A stretch of 64,000 nucleotides of DNA from Planctomycetota bacterium (lineage in GTDB: Bacteria; Planctomycetota; PLA2; JAEUHO01), in assembly GCA_028281445.1 (NCBI GenBank), contig JANQJW010000006.1, positions 19,479 through 83,478 on the forward strand, written 5' to 3'. The notes under the pieces were generated by a model that made no database searches, had not been told where the DNA came from, and worked only from the letters and a program-made list of their open reading frames with translations. Below are positions 52,515 to 60,750 of this stretch, in pieces (position 1 is the stretch's first letter; every line of letters starts with the position of its first letter). A program made the position numbers and the translations under genes.

Positions 52515-53606
52515 CTACGGCACCGGCAGATCCAGGTCGTCGTCGTCCAGTTCCTCTGCTTCCTTCTCGCGCCGGGCCAACTCGGGGAAGCGCTGGTGCG
52601 CCCAACGCTTCCAGGTGGCGGAGCGGATTCCGAGGTTCCTGCCGGCGATGCGGGTCAACGACTGGCGCGCCTTGTGGACGATCGACGGATCCGGGTCGCG
52701 GAGCATCGGCAGCAATGCCTCGACGGCTTCCATGCTGCCGCTGCGCCCGAGGTACTCGGCGATCTCCGAACGCACGCGCCAGTTCGTCTCGACCGACAAG
52801 CGCGAGAGCACGGCGTCCTCCCCGCTTCGGTCTCCGAGGGTCTTCAGCCCGCGGACCGACTCCTCGCGAACGTACGGCACATCCGCGTCGACGCCGGAAC
52901 GCAGCGCAAGACGAATGACCTCCCCCATGCGGCGAGTCAGCGCGCCGTCGGCCGCCTGCCGGATGCCCGGGTCGGCCGCATCGATCAGGTAGTTGCGGGT
53001 GTAGAACGGCTTCATGGCGTCGCGGGCCAGCGTCAGCGTCGCCATCTCGAACTGCCCGATCTCGTTGAGGATCTGGATGACGCGACCGCGGGACGCGGCG
53101 AGCGTGGTGCGGCCACATGCGCCGTCGTGATGGATGCGGTCCATCTCCTGGAGCAACGCGAGGAATCGATCGCCGCGTTCCTCGAGGCCGCGCGAGCGGT
53201 ACTGCGGGATCTTCAGACCGATACGCGTCAGCGAGTTCGCCGCGTTCGCCTGCGCAAGGGCTGCGGGATCGTCGACGAGGATCTCTGCAAGCAAGGCAAC
53301 GACTTGTGCCTGGCCCTCGAGGCGCGCGTACTCGGCCTGTCCGAGCTTCTGGATCGCGTTGACGTTCTTGTCGACGATGTACGGGTCGTCCGAGCGGATG
53401 TAGCCGAACTTCTCGGTGTGGCTGTCGCGGACGAGGCCGTAGTAGTAGGTCGGGCTCCGGTCCTGGCGCAGGATCTCGTAGAACAGCACGTCGCCGACGT
53501 TGTTGCTGTCGGACAGCTTCTCGCGCGACGCGCTGCACGCAGACAGCACCACGGCACAGGCCAGCAGGGCCGTCGGTCCCAGGTGCGGGAATCTGCCTGC
53601 GCGCAT
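52515..53606 (-). CDS. HEAT-repeat lipoprotein
   Basis: 363 residues from the ATG at 53606; GGAGACGG just upstream supports this start. The lipobox VVLSAC sets Cys24 as the lipidated residue. The rest is helical with HEAT-like pairs, clearest in YVREESVRGLKTLGDRSGEDAVLSRLSVETNWRVRSEIAEYLGRSGSMEAVEALLPMLRDPDPSIVHKARQSLTRI. It is probably a periplasmic scaffold. TACGAT at 53636-53641 is its -10. It heads the three-gene run with the flippase-like protein and PfkB kinase. Confidence 0.87.
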   Translation of the reverse strand: MRAGRFPHLGPTALLACAVVLSACSASREKLSDSNNVGDVLFYEILRQDRSPTYYYGLVRDSHTEKFGYIRSDDPYIVDKNVNAIQKLGQAEYARLEGQAQVVALLAEILVDDPAALAQANAANSLTRIGLKIPQYRSRGLEERGDRFLALLQEMDRIHHDGACGRTTLAASRGRVIQILNEIGQFEMATLTLARDAMKPFYTRNYLIDAADPGIRQAADGALTRRMGEVIRLALRSGVDADVPYVREESVRGLKTLGDRSGEDAVLSRLSVETNWRVRSEIAEYLGRSGSMEAVEALLPMLRDPDPSIVHKARQSLTRIAGRNLGIRSATWKRWAHQRFPELARREKEAEELDDDDLDLPVP

Positions 53607-53721
53607 GAACCGTCTCCGAAGCGCCCCAGCGGTGAATCGTAGACCCCGCCGAGGCAACGACCAAAGAGCCCGCGCTCGCCAGGGTCGCGAAGTGCTGCGC
53701 ACACGGCCTGCGAAGTCGCGG

Positions 53722-53727
53722 TATTGT
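53722..53727 (+). promoter_or_regulatory. -10 box (TATTGT) of the metzincin gene
   Basis: Gives a leader of about 40 bases with GAGGTA (53761-53766) as ribosome site before the ATG at 53773. Confidence 0.4.
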
Positions 53728-53772
53728 CACAAACGGATCCCGTAGCCGGTCGGGGCCACCGAGGTACTGCCG

Positions 53773-55086
53773 ATGCTCCCGCATTCCCCCTCGACCGGCG
53801 TCGTCGTGCTGCTTGCCCTCGCATTGAGCGTACTGCCGGGCTGTGGCGGCGGGGACGCCCCCACAACGATCACCGTGCCCGGTTCGGGGCCCGGGGTCAC
53901 GGTGAGGCCGCTCCCCGATCAGCCGACGGGCCCGACCAACACCGGTACGCCGGGTGACGGCCTCGAGCTCGTGTCGGAGTACGGCAGCCAGCCGCTGACA
54001 AGTGCCGTGACGAACCAGTTGCTCGTCGACGTGCCCGCGAACGCCATCTCGCTGACGCTGGAGGCGCTTGGACCCAACGGTTCGACGTTCGGGCTTGGCG
54101 AGCTCATCGGCCCGGGCAGCAAGGTCTACGAGAACACAGCGCTCACCGGGGCCTACATCTGGGTACCCGGTGCCGAAGCGTTCTCGACGACGGTGCCGAA
54201 CACGGATCGTGCAGACGTTCAGCTCGTGCCCGGCGGTGGCCAGTACCGCTTCCGGATCCGGCGCCTCTCCGGGAACGCGCAGGCCGTCACGGTGCGCGCG
54301 ATCGTAGAGACGCGGGAACCGGTGACGACGGACATCGCAACGCTGGACCTCAACGTCTGGCTGGCGCAAGGCATCGATCCCACGGCGGCGAACGCAGAGT
54401 CCGACACGCGGCTACAGGCGATCATTGCGCGAATTCACGACATCCTTGTCGGTCAGGGCGTGCACATCGGCGACGTCGACTATTACGACGTGGCCGACGC
54501 CTCGTTCGACGCGGTGACCAGCGACGCGGAGTTCGGCAGCCTTCTGCGCACGACGAGTGCGGCCGCAGAGCATCGCCTCAACCTGTTCTTCGTCAACGTC
54601 GCCTTCGGCGGCGGCGTCGTGGGTGTCGCCGCAACGGTTGCCGGTCCCCGGATCAACGGCACATCGCTCTCGGGGGTGATGAGTGTCTACGGCGGGTTCG
54701 GCGCCAACACGATCGCGCTCATCGCTGCACACGAGATCGGGCACTTCCTCGGGCTCTTCCACACGGTCGAAGAGAACGGACAGCACGACTTCATCGACGA
54801 CACGCCCAACTGTCCGTCACGCAACGTCAACGCGACATGCACGACCCTTGGCGGCGGCCTGCTCATGCATTGGCAGGCCGTGGGCGGCACGGTCATCACC
54901 CAGGGCCAGGGCGTCGTCATCCGCGGTCATCCTCTTCTGGCTCCGCGCGTTGCGACCTCGAGCAAGATCTCGCGTCGCGTCACGTCGCCTGTCACGGCCG
55001 AGGAGTGGGAGGAGTTGGAGAACCTGGGGTCGTGCTGGTGCGGCAGTTGCGCCGGCTCCCGGGCCCTCAAGGGCGCCGGACGCTAG
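53773..55086 (+). CDS. Metzincin zinc protease lipoprotein
   Basis: 437 residues. A lipobox ends LPGC (Cys24). The zinc site HEIGHFLGLFH (HExxHxxGxxH) and a methionine-turn-like GGLLMHW place it in the metzincin clan, closest to pappalysin/M43 or related families. The N-terminal half has a beta-rich DUF4394/PPC-like domain (QLVPGGGQYRFRIRRLSGNAQAVTVRAIVETREP). A cluster of cysteines (NCPSRNVNATCTT, CWCGSC near the end) suggests disulfides. It should be an extracytoplasmic peptidase; its target is unknown. No propeptide is obvious. Confidence 0.87.
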   Translation: MLPHSPSTGVVVLLALALSVLPGCGGGDAPTTITVPGSGPGVTVRPLPDQPTGPTNTGTPGDGLELVSEYGSQPLTSAVTNQLLVDVPANAISLTLEALGPNGSTFGLGELIGPGSKVYENTALTGAYIWVPGAEAFSTTVPNTDRADVQLVPGGGQYRFRIRRLSGNAQAVTVRAIVETREPVTTDIATLDLNVWLAQGIDPTAANAESDTRLQAIIARIHDILVGQGVHIGDVDYYDVADASFDAVTSDAEFGSLLRTTSAAAEHRLNLFFVNVAFGGGVVGVAATVAGPRINGTSLSGVMSVYGGFGANTIALIAAHEIGHFLGLFHTVEENGQHDFIDDTPNCPSRNVNATCTTLGGGLLMHWQAVGGTVITQGQGVVIRGHPLLAPRVATSSKISRRVTSPVTAEEWEELENLGSCWCGSCAGSRALKGAGR

Positions 55087-55098
55087 CGATCCGGAAGT

Positions 55099-55204
55099 CC
55101 TTGTACGCCAAGCCTTTGGGTCGGATTGGAAACAAGGTAACCGGCCGTTACCGAAAGGGAATGTCAGGTCTTTCGTGACTTGGCGACCCTAACCCCTTAA
55201 GGTT
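55099..55204 (+). ncRNA. Candidate structured 5' leader RNA before the HEAT gene at 55308
   Basis: Perfect pairings are dense here: CCTTGT/ACAAGG (55099-55104, 55132-55137), GGTAAC/GTTACC (55136-55141, 55147-55152), CGAAAG/CTTTCG (55152-55157, 55170-55175). The outer stem CGCCAAG/CTTGGCG (55106-55112, 55179-55185) competes with GGGTCG/CGACCC (55118-55123, 55184-55189), so the two cannot form together. AACC/GGTT (55191-55204) follows. Parts resemble the 3' half of the c-di-GMP-I riboswitch, but the 5' half is not seen. Could be a riboswitch-like leader or just GC-rich chance pairing. Confidence 0.4.
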
Positions 55205-55307
55205 TCCGGAGATAGGGCCGTTGAGGAATCTCCCGTAGCGGGGGGCATGGCCTTTGTATGGCCACATCGCGGATCTGCTGTGCCAGCGGGTCCACGGAGG
55301 ACAGTCG

Positions 55308-57329
55308 ATGAAGTTCCGCTCCTGGTTGATCCCTCTTCTGGCCCTCGCGATTCCGCTGCTGCTGGTCGGCACGGACGCGTGGTCCTGCATCCGCTTCAAG
55401 GCGCCCGGCGGCTCGGTTCCGCCCGGTGTGAGAGAGCCGGAAGATCCGCCCCCCACCACCGACGAACCCAAGGATCCGACGACGCCGGACTCGGGCGACC
55501 CGACGACGCCTTCGACGCCTGCCCCGACGCCGACGACGCCGGACATCCCGGGCAACAACCCGACCCCGACGACGCCGGGGCAGGGCACGCCTGGTGGCGG
55601 TCGCGCCGCGCCCGCGGTCGACAACTCGACCTGGGAGACGTGGTGGGAGCTCAACCGCATCGAGTTCTTCCCCAACCGCTGGGTCGGCGCCGTGATCTCG
55701 CCGAAGCCCGGTGAGTTCGTCAAGGCCGGCCCGCAGCACATCCACCCGGACGTGGTGCGCGATCGCATCTGGCCGGCGCTGCTCAAGTGCGTGAAGCACA
55801 AGCACGTGTTCGTGCGCGAGGCCGCGCTCATCACGATGGGTCGCGTCGCTGCCAACGAGAAGCAGCGTGCGGACGCCCGCGCGCATCTCATCCCCGCCTT
55901 GAAGGACCGCAACCACCTCGTGGCACGCGCGGCGGCGCTCGGTCTCTTCTACGTTGCTGATGAGAGCTCGATCCTCCCGATGTATCAGATCGCATCGGAC
56001 GAGAAGACCGAGGAAGACGTTCGCGCCTTCCTCGCGCTCACGATGACGAACCTCAAGCACCCCATGGCGGCCGGCCTGCTCAAGCAGCTTGCCGACGTCA
56101 AGAAGGGCTACTACGAGCTCGTCGGTTCGGCTCTGATGGGGCTCGGCTACAACGGCATCGAAGAGGACACCTCGATCCCGGAGTTCCTCTACGAGATCGC
56201 CTTCAAGACGAAGAAGGCCCGCGGCAAGTACCGCGCGCTGGCCGTCGAGTCCTTCGGTCGCATCGGCAGCCTCGAGCACGGCCATGATCCGCTGATCAAG
56301 GCCCTCCAGGACCGCGACACCGAGGTACGCCGCTCCGCAGCGATCGCGCTGGGCGTGCTGGACTACCGCACGCAGGCCGAGCGCAAGATCGAAGAGATCC
56401 GCGCGCCCTACGAGGAGTTCGTCGGGGTCCCGCTCACGGCCGAGCACCGCGCCCAGATCCAGACCCTCGAGAGCCTGATCCCCGCCCAGCGCCACCAGAT
56501 GGTGAAGCAGGTCAAGGGCATCGTGAAGAAGCTCAACGAGGCGATGCGCAAGGACGGCGACGTCTTCGTGAAGCGCATGTGCGCCGTCAGCATGGGCCGC
56601 ATCTACGCGCAGTACCCGACGCCGCTCATCGCCCGCTACCTCGGCGACATGGTCAAGAAGGACCGCATGGGCATGCGTGAGTTCGCGCTCCTGGCGATGG
56701 GCATCGGCAACGTGCCCGGCACGCAGGACTACGCGATGAAGCTCCTCAAGAACCGAAACCCGTCGGCGCGCGGCGCGTGCTGCATCACGCTGGGCCTCAT
56801 CGGCAACAAGGACCGCAAGAACCCGCTGCCCGATGCGAAGCGCATCGAGATCGACGCGACGCTCCGCGGCATCATCGCCAAGGACCCGCACCCGTTCATC
56901 CGCGGATACGCGGCGATCGCCTCCGGCATCGTCGGTTCGCCCAAGTCCGCCGAGGACATCCTGGCGATGGTTCGCACGACGAAGACGCCCGAGGCACGTG
57001 CCTACGGCGCTCTGGGTCTCGCACTGCTCGGCACCAAGCAGGGCAGCACGGACATCATCGGTTTCATCAAGTCGCCGAGCCAGATGCGCAACGGCTTCGT
57101 CGCAAGCCACATGGTCTACGCGCTCGGTCTCACCAAGGACCGCAGCAAGTTGGACGCCCTGGTCGAAGAGTCGCTCAACGAGCATGACCAGTACGTGCAG
57201 GCCGCCACCCTTGCCGGCATCGGGTACCTCTGCTCGGCGGAGTTCTACCCGCGGCGTCACATGATGGCGCGCGGCTACAACTACATGCTCAACATGGACT
57301 ACATCAACACCTACTTCTTCAAGCTGTAG
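55308..57329 (+). CDS. Secreted HEAT-repeat protein with proline-rich N-terminus
   Basis: 673 residues from the ATG at 55308, with GGAGGA upstream. The signal peptide (WLIPLLALAIPLLLVGTDAWS) is followed by a Pro/Thr/Asp-rich flexible region (residues 30-105, repeated TPTTPD-like stretches). A long HEAT solenoid follows, with clear units such as KHVFVREAALITMGRVAANEKQRADARAHLIPALKDRNHLVARAAALGLFYVADE and DRDTEVRRSAAIALGVLDYR. The linker would hold the solenoid away from the membrane or cell surface. No catalytic motif. A leader with possible RNA structure lies upstream and two hairpins follow the stop. Confidence 0.88.
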   Translation: MKFRSWLIPLLALAIPLLLVGTDAWSCIRFKAPGGSVPPGVREPEDPPPTTDEPKDPTTPDSGDPTTPSTPAPTPTTPDIPGNNPTPTTPGQGTPGGGRAAPAVDNSTWETWWELNRIEFFPNRWVGAVISPKPGEFVKAGPQHIHPDVVRDRIWPALLKCVKHKHVFVREAALITMGRVAANEKQRADARAHLIPALKDRNHLVARAAALGLFYVADESSILPMYQIASDEKTEEDVRAFLALTMTNLKHPMAAGLLKQLADVKKGYYELVGSALMGLGYNGIEEDTSIPEFLYEIAFKTKKARGKYRALAVESFGRIGSLEHGHDPLIKALQDRDTEVRRSAAIALGVLDYRTQAERKIEEIRAPYEEFVGVPLTAEHRAQIQTLESLIPAQRHQMVKQVKGIVKKLNEAMRKDGDVFVKRMCAVSMGRIYAQYPTPLIARYLGDMVKKDRMGMREFALLAMGIGNVPGTQDYAMKLLKNRNPSARGACCITLGLIGNKDRKNPLPDAKRIEIDATLRGIIAKDPHPFIRGYAAIASGIVGSPKSAEDILAMVRTTKTPEARAYGALGLALLGTKQGSTDIIGFIKSPSQMRNGFVASHMVYALGLTKDRSKLDALVEESLNEHDQYVQAATLAGIGYLCSAEFYPRRHMMARGYNYMLNMDYINTYFFKL

Positions 57330-57342
57330 GGGCGTCCATTGC

Positions 57343-57365
57343 TTTGGGGGGCAGAGCCCCCCAAA
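57343..57365. repeat. Perfect 10-bp hairpin
   Basis: TTTGGGGGGC and GCCCCCCAAA pair completely around AGA, just after the HEAT gene. It resembles a dispersed palindromic repeat. Confidence 0.5.
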
Positions 57366-57375
57366 CCCCCATTCT

Positions 57376-57410
57376 GAAGGGCGGGCGATCGAGCCCGCCC
57401 TTCTTCGTTT
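57376..57410 (+). terminator. Rho-independent terminator
   Basis: GAAGGGCGGGC pairs with GCCCGCCCTTC over 11 bases around GATCGA, followed by TTCGTTTT. It should end the HEAT transcript. Confidence 0.85.
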
Positions 57411-57480
57411 TGCACAACGCCGCGAGCCCACAACGTGGACCATCGAATCGCCTACCGGTTGCGTGCGCAGGATCCTGCAT

Positions 57481-57600
57481 CGATGTATGGGCGACCCGAG
57501 GCCCGCGGGGCCGAGTGGTCGGCCCGGTTCGGCGGATCGGGACGCGCTTCCAGGGCTCGCGGGCCGGCCGTTCGCTTCGCTCAGGATCGCCCCTACATCG
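57481..57600. repeat. 120-bp palindromic element (REP-like), copy 2
   Basis: Left end CGATGTATGGGCGACC (57481-57496) and the complement of the right end (57584-57600), CGATGTAGGGGCGATCC, agree at 14 of 16 positions over the left-end length. Both ends match the ends of the element at 50214-50363. The interior is GC-rich with no gene. It lies just beyond the stop of the minus-strand HEAT lipoprotein. Confidence 0.6.
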
Positions 57601-57616
57601 TGGCGACCGTCGTCGG

Positions 57617-58603
57617 CTAGTTGCCTCGGATCTTCTCGAGGGCGTACTTCGCGATCTGGGCGATGTCGTCGTCGGGGTTGTCGCCGCTCGCCATCGTCTC
57701 GAGGTGGGCGACGGCCGGTTCGCCGATGGCGATCAGGGCCTCCGCTGCGTTGAAGCGGCTGGGTCCCTTCTCATGCAACATCTGAAGGAGCGAGCCCATG
57801 GCCGGCCGCGCCGCCGGCCCGATGTCCGCGAGGATGCCCGCAGCCAACGCCGCGAGCTCGCCCCCCTGTTCGAAGGGGCTCTGGATCAGCTTGTGGAGCG
57901 CCTCCACGGCGTCCGCACCCGCTCCGGCCAGCCCCGCCGCCGCCTCCTCACGCCGTGAGAACTCCTCTGAGCGCAGGAATGCGATACCCGCGTCGACGCC
58001 CGTTGGGCCCAGCCGGGGCAGCGTGAGCAGCGCCTGACGCCTCACCGTGGCGTTCTCGTCCTCGACCGCGATCGTCTTGAGATGCGGCACGGCCGCTGCG
58101 CCCGCCGTGCCCACCGTCGCGAGCGCCGCAGCCGCCCCCCAGCGCACGCGCACTTCGTCGCTGGCAAGCGCCTCGGTCAGCGGCTTGACGGCCGAAGCGC
58201 CCAGCTTCCCCACGGCCAGGCGCGCGTGCCGGCGGAGCGGCTCGTCCTTGCTCGGCAGGTAGGCCACCAGCATGCGCGCCAGCCTCTCGGAGGACGGGCG
58301 CAGGCGTCCGGTCGCGATGACGGCCGCCAGACGCACCGTCGGCGCCTTGTCCTCCATCAGCTCGATCAACAGCGGCACGCTCTCGGCAGGTTCCTTTTCG
58401 AGGGCCGCCAGCGCGTACGCCGTCGCGGTCCGCAGCTCGTCCGGTGCCTCGGGGTCGTAGCTCTTCCAGTCGGCCAATGTGCGGCCGTGGTAGCGCTGCT
58501 CCACGGACGGCACGGTCTTGTTGAAGGTCGGCACCGCCGGCTTGTCGTCGCCGCATCCGGCGAACGCGAGCGCGCCCAGAAGCAGTGCGTACCGCCGGCT
58601 CAC
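57617..58603 (-). CDS. HEAT-repeat lipoprotein paired with a pentahaem cytochrome
   Basis: 328 residues from a GTG at 58603 whose GTGA overlaps the cytochrome stop. The lipobox LAFAGC sets Cys17. The chain is a run of HEAT units (ATAYALAALEKEPAESVPLLIELMEDKAPTVRLAAVIATGRLRPSSE, LKTIAVEDENATVRRQALLTLPRLGPTGVDAGIAFL). Like the lipoprotein after the first pentahaem cytochrome, it is attached to its cytochrome gene by a 4-base overlap, suggesting that it holds or docks the cytochrome at the membrane. No enzyme motif. Confidence 0.86.
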   Translation of the reverse strand: MSRRYALLLGALAFAGCGDDKPAVPTFNKTVPSVEQRYHGRTLADWKSYDPEAPDELRTATAYALAALEKEPAESVPLLIELMEDKAPTVRLAAVIATGRLRPSSERLARMLVAYLPSKDEPLRRHARLAVGKLGASAVKPLTEALASDEVRVRWGAAAALATVGTAGAAAVPHLKTIAVEDENATVRRQALLTLPRLGPTGVDAGIAFLRSEEFSRREEAAAGLAGAGADAVEALHKLIQSPFEQGGELAALAAGILADIGPAARPAMGSLLQMLHEKGPSRFNAAEALIAIGEPAVAHLETMASGDNPDDDIAQIAKYALEKIRGN

Positions 58604-60738
58604 TTCACGACCCTCATCCACAGGACCTCGGGCGGCGCGTCGTACTCGTTGACGGTCCACGGCACCGACGCCGGCCCGCCGGGCAGCCACCCGCGGCGAT
58701 GGAGCACGCGCACCTCGACCGACGGCTCCGCGCCAGGCGTGCGCTCGAAGCGACACGTCGCCGTCCGCGTCTCCCCCGGCTTCAGCCGCTCGTCTACGAC
58801 CTGCGCCTTCGGCCAGGGCTGCCACCACAGGGGATTGCCCTGCTTGCGTTCCGTGTCGGACGCGGCGCGCACGCGAAGAATGAAACCGCCGGTTCCGAGC
58901 GCCGTGCGGTCGCCACTGATCTGCTCGAGAGGCTCGCCGTCTACCGTGGCGGTGACCGCCACGACGACGTGCTTGCTCCACGTGCCCGTCGGTACCTTGT
59001 GGCCTACGGCGCGGCTGGTGAGTGCGACCGTCACGAGCCACTCCCCGGTGTCCGGGTCGTTGCGCTTCTCGACCTTCAGGTCCAGCGCCTTCGATGCGAA
59101 GTCGGGCTCTGAGCCATAGAAGCGATGGCTGTGGACGTGTTCCGGCGAACGATGCAGGCCGTCCCAGGCCAACTGGTCGATCAGCTTGCCTTCGGTGCTG
59201 AAGGTGCTCGCACCCGGCATGTGGCAGTCCTGGCACGATCGAACGTCTTCGGGCTTCTGACTGCTGGACCACTCGAGCCACTCGTTGAACGTGTCGATCT
59301 TGGGCAGTCCCGTGTCGCGCCAGCGGCCTCCCCCCTGATGGCAACCCGCACATAAGGGGCTCGCCTTGAAGAGCGGGTTGTAGGACGCGCCCATGTAGGC
59401 AAAGCTCGAGTCCGGCAGCGGACCGAAGACGTGGTGGATGCCGCCCGGCCGTGTCCCTGCGTTCGGATCGGGCCGCACGACGTCGTAGGCGCCGAACACG
59501 CCGCTCTCCTTGATGTCCTTCACGGCGCGGATCTTGTGGCAGAAGTCGCAGTGGTTGCTTGCGAGCTCGCCGCGCGCCTTCCAGCCGCCTCCCGGTACTT
59601 GCACCGCGTGCGCGGGCTGATGGCACCCCCGGCAGTCATCCGGCGCCTGCGGATCGGCCTTCACCATGCGCGCACGTTCCCAGGCGACGTGGCCGTTGGA
59701 CGCCATGCGCGCGTGCCGGCTCGTGTACCACTCCGCGAAGTACCACTCGTGGCATGTGCCGCACGCCATCATGTCGTCCGGCGCGCCTTTGCCGGACGCT
59801 CGGTTCCACGTGTACTCGGCGTGGTCCGTTGGATCCAGGCGCGGCAACACGATCTCGGCACGCTCCGGGGCATCGCCCGTGAAGAACGCCGTCTCCGCGT
59901 TGCGATGGCCCGGCAGACCCGCGCACACGACCTGGGCGTACGGTGCGTGCCGGCCCTGGTAGCTCACAGTCGCCATGCCCTTGGCGTCCGTGAGCACGCG
60001 TGTGCGATCGACGGCCTTGAGCTGGACGAGCGCGTCCTTGAGGGGCGCTCCGGTGTCGTCCGTGACGCGGACGGTGATGTCCTGGAGCGCGCCGTCGGGC
60101 TGGCGCTTCATGGCGGGCGTGTACGGGATCTGCCCGCGGATCGTCGCGTAGGCCGGCCGCGGCTCGCCCGGGATGTGCCGCTCGCCGTATGCCTTGGCCC
60201 AGATCTCGGGGGACTCGTAGGCCATGTAGATGCTGTAGAGACCGCCGCCGTCCTCGTCGAACCAGATGCGGCCGATGCCGTCGCTCGCATGGCGATAGCG
60301 CGCGCTCAGGCAGGACCAGGTGAACGTTGCCACCGCGCCGCGAAAGGAGTGCGCGTCGCCGGTGATGCGCCCCTCGCCCACCGCGGCCCAACCGCCGCCC
60401 ATGAACTGGATGTCGACGCCCGCGATCGCGACGACGAAGCGGTTCCCGCGACGGCGGACCTCCATGTCGTATGCAGCGCGCGACAGCCAGTAGCGCGCCT
60501 TCACGACCCGGCCCTCGCCCCGGGGATCCGGCACCTCCTGCCACTTGGTGGTGCGAGCCTTCCACTGCGCCGTCCACTCCGCGATGTCGGTGTCGCTGGC
60601 GAGCGGGAAGGCCTCTTCGACTTCCTCGAACCCGGGCGTCGCCAGATAGGCGAAGGCGGCGGCGCCGCCGCCGATGATCAGGCCGAGCAGGAGCCAGGGC
60701 CACCACGGTCGTCGTCGGGAGTCGGCTGCCTCTGCCAC
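58600..60738 (-). CDS. Membrane-anchored pentahaem c-type cytochrome with regulatory-like domain
   Basis: 712 residues from a GTG. One N-terminal helix (WWPWLLLGLIIGGGAAAFAYL) anchors it. Residues 50-200 are a beta-rich domain resembling the haem-binding domains of ethylbenzene dehydrogenase-type proteins (IAGVDIQFMGGGWAAVGEGRIT), though this match is weak. Residues 218-300 are carboxypeptidase-regulatory-like (ITVRVTDDTGAPLKDALVQL). Five CXXCH sites lie at 326-330, 369-373, 397-401, 463-467 and 502-506. A C-terminal beta domain has AVGHKVPTGTWSKHV, matching the GH-x-x-PT motif of the lipoprotein cytochrome at 21804. It likely transfers electrons outside the cytoplasmic membrane. A TAGACT box ends 6 bases before the GTG. 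Confidence 0.88.
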   Translation of the reverse strand: MAEAADSRRRPWWPWLLLGLIIGGGAAAFAYLATPGFEEVEEAFPLASDTDIAEWTAQWKARTTKWQEVPDPRGEGRVVKARYWLSRAAYDMEVRRRGNRFVVAIAGVDIQFMGGGWAAVGEGRITGDAHSFRGAVATFTWSCLSARYRHASDGIGRIWFDEDGGGLYSIYMAYESPEIWAKAYGERHIPGEPRPAYATIRGQIPYTPAMKRQPDGALQDITVRVTDDTGAPLKDALVQLKAVDRTRVLTDAKGMATVSYQGRHAPYAQVVCAGLPGHRNAETAFFTGDAPERAEIVLPRLDPTDHAEYTWNRASGKGAPDDMMACGTCHEWYFAEWYTSRHARMASNGHVAWERARMVKADPQAPDDCRGCHQPAHAVQVPGGGWKARGELASNHCDFCHKIRAVKDIKESGVFGAYDVVRPDPNAGTRPGGIHHVFGPLPDSSFAYMGASYNPLFKASPLCAGCHQGGGRWRDTGLPKIDTFNEWLEWSSSQKPEDVRSCQDCHMPGASTFSTEGKLIDQLAWDGLHRSPEHVHSHRFYGSEPDFASKALDLKVEKRNDPDTGEWLVTVALTSRAVGHKVPTGTWSKHVVVAVTATVDGEPLEQISGDRTALGTGGFILRVRAASDTERKQGNPLWWQPWPKAQVVDERLKPGETRTATCRFERTPGAEPSVEVRVLHRRGWLPGGPASVPWTVNEYDAPPEVLWMRVVK

Positions 60739-60744
60739 GTGCCA

Positions 60745-60750
60745 AGTCTA
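60745..60750 (-). promoter_or_regulatory. -10 box (TAGACT) of the second cytochrome gene
   Basis: Minus strand, 6 bases before the GTG at 60738; overlaps the 3' end of the upstream hydrolase gene. Predicts leaderless transcription. Confidence 0.5.
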
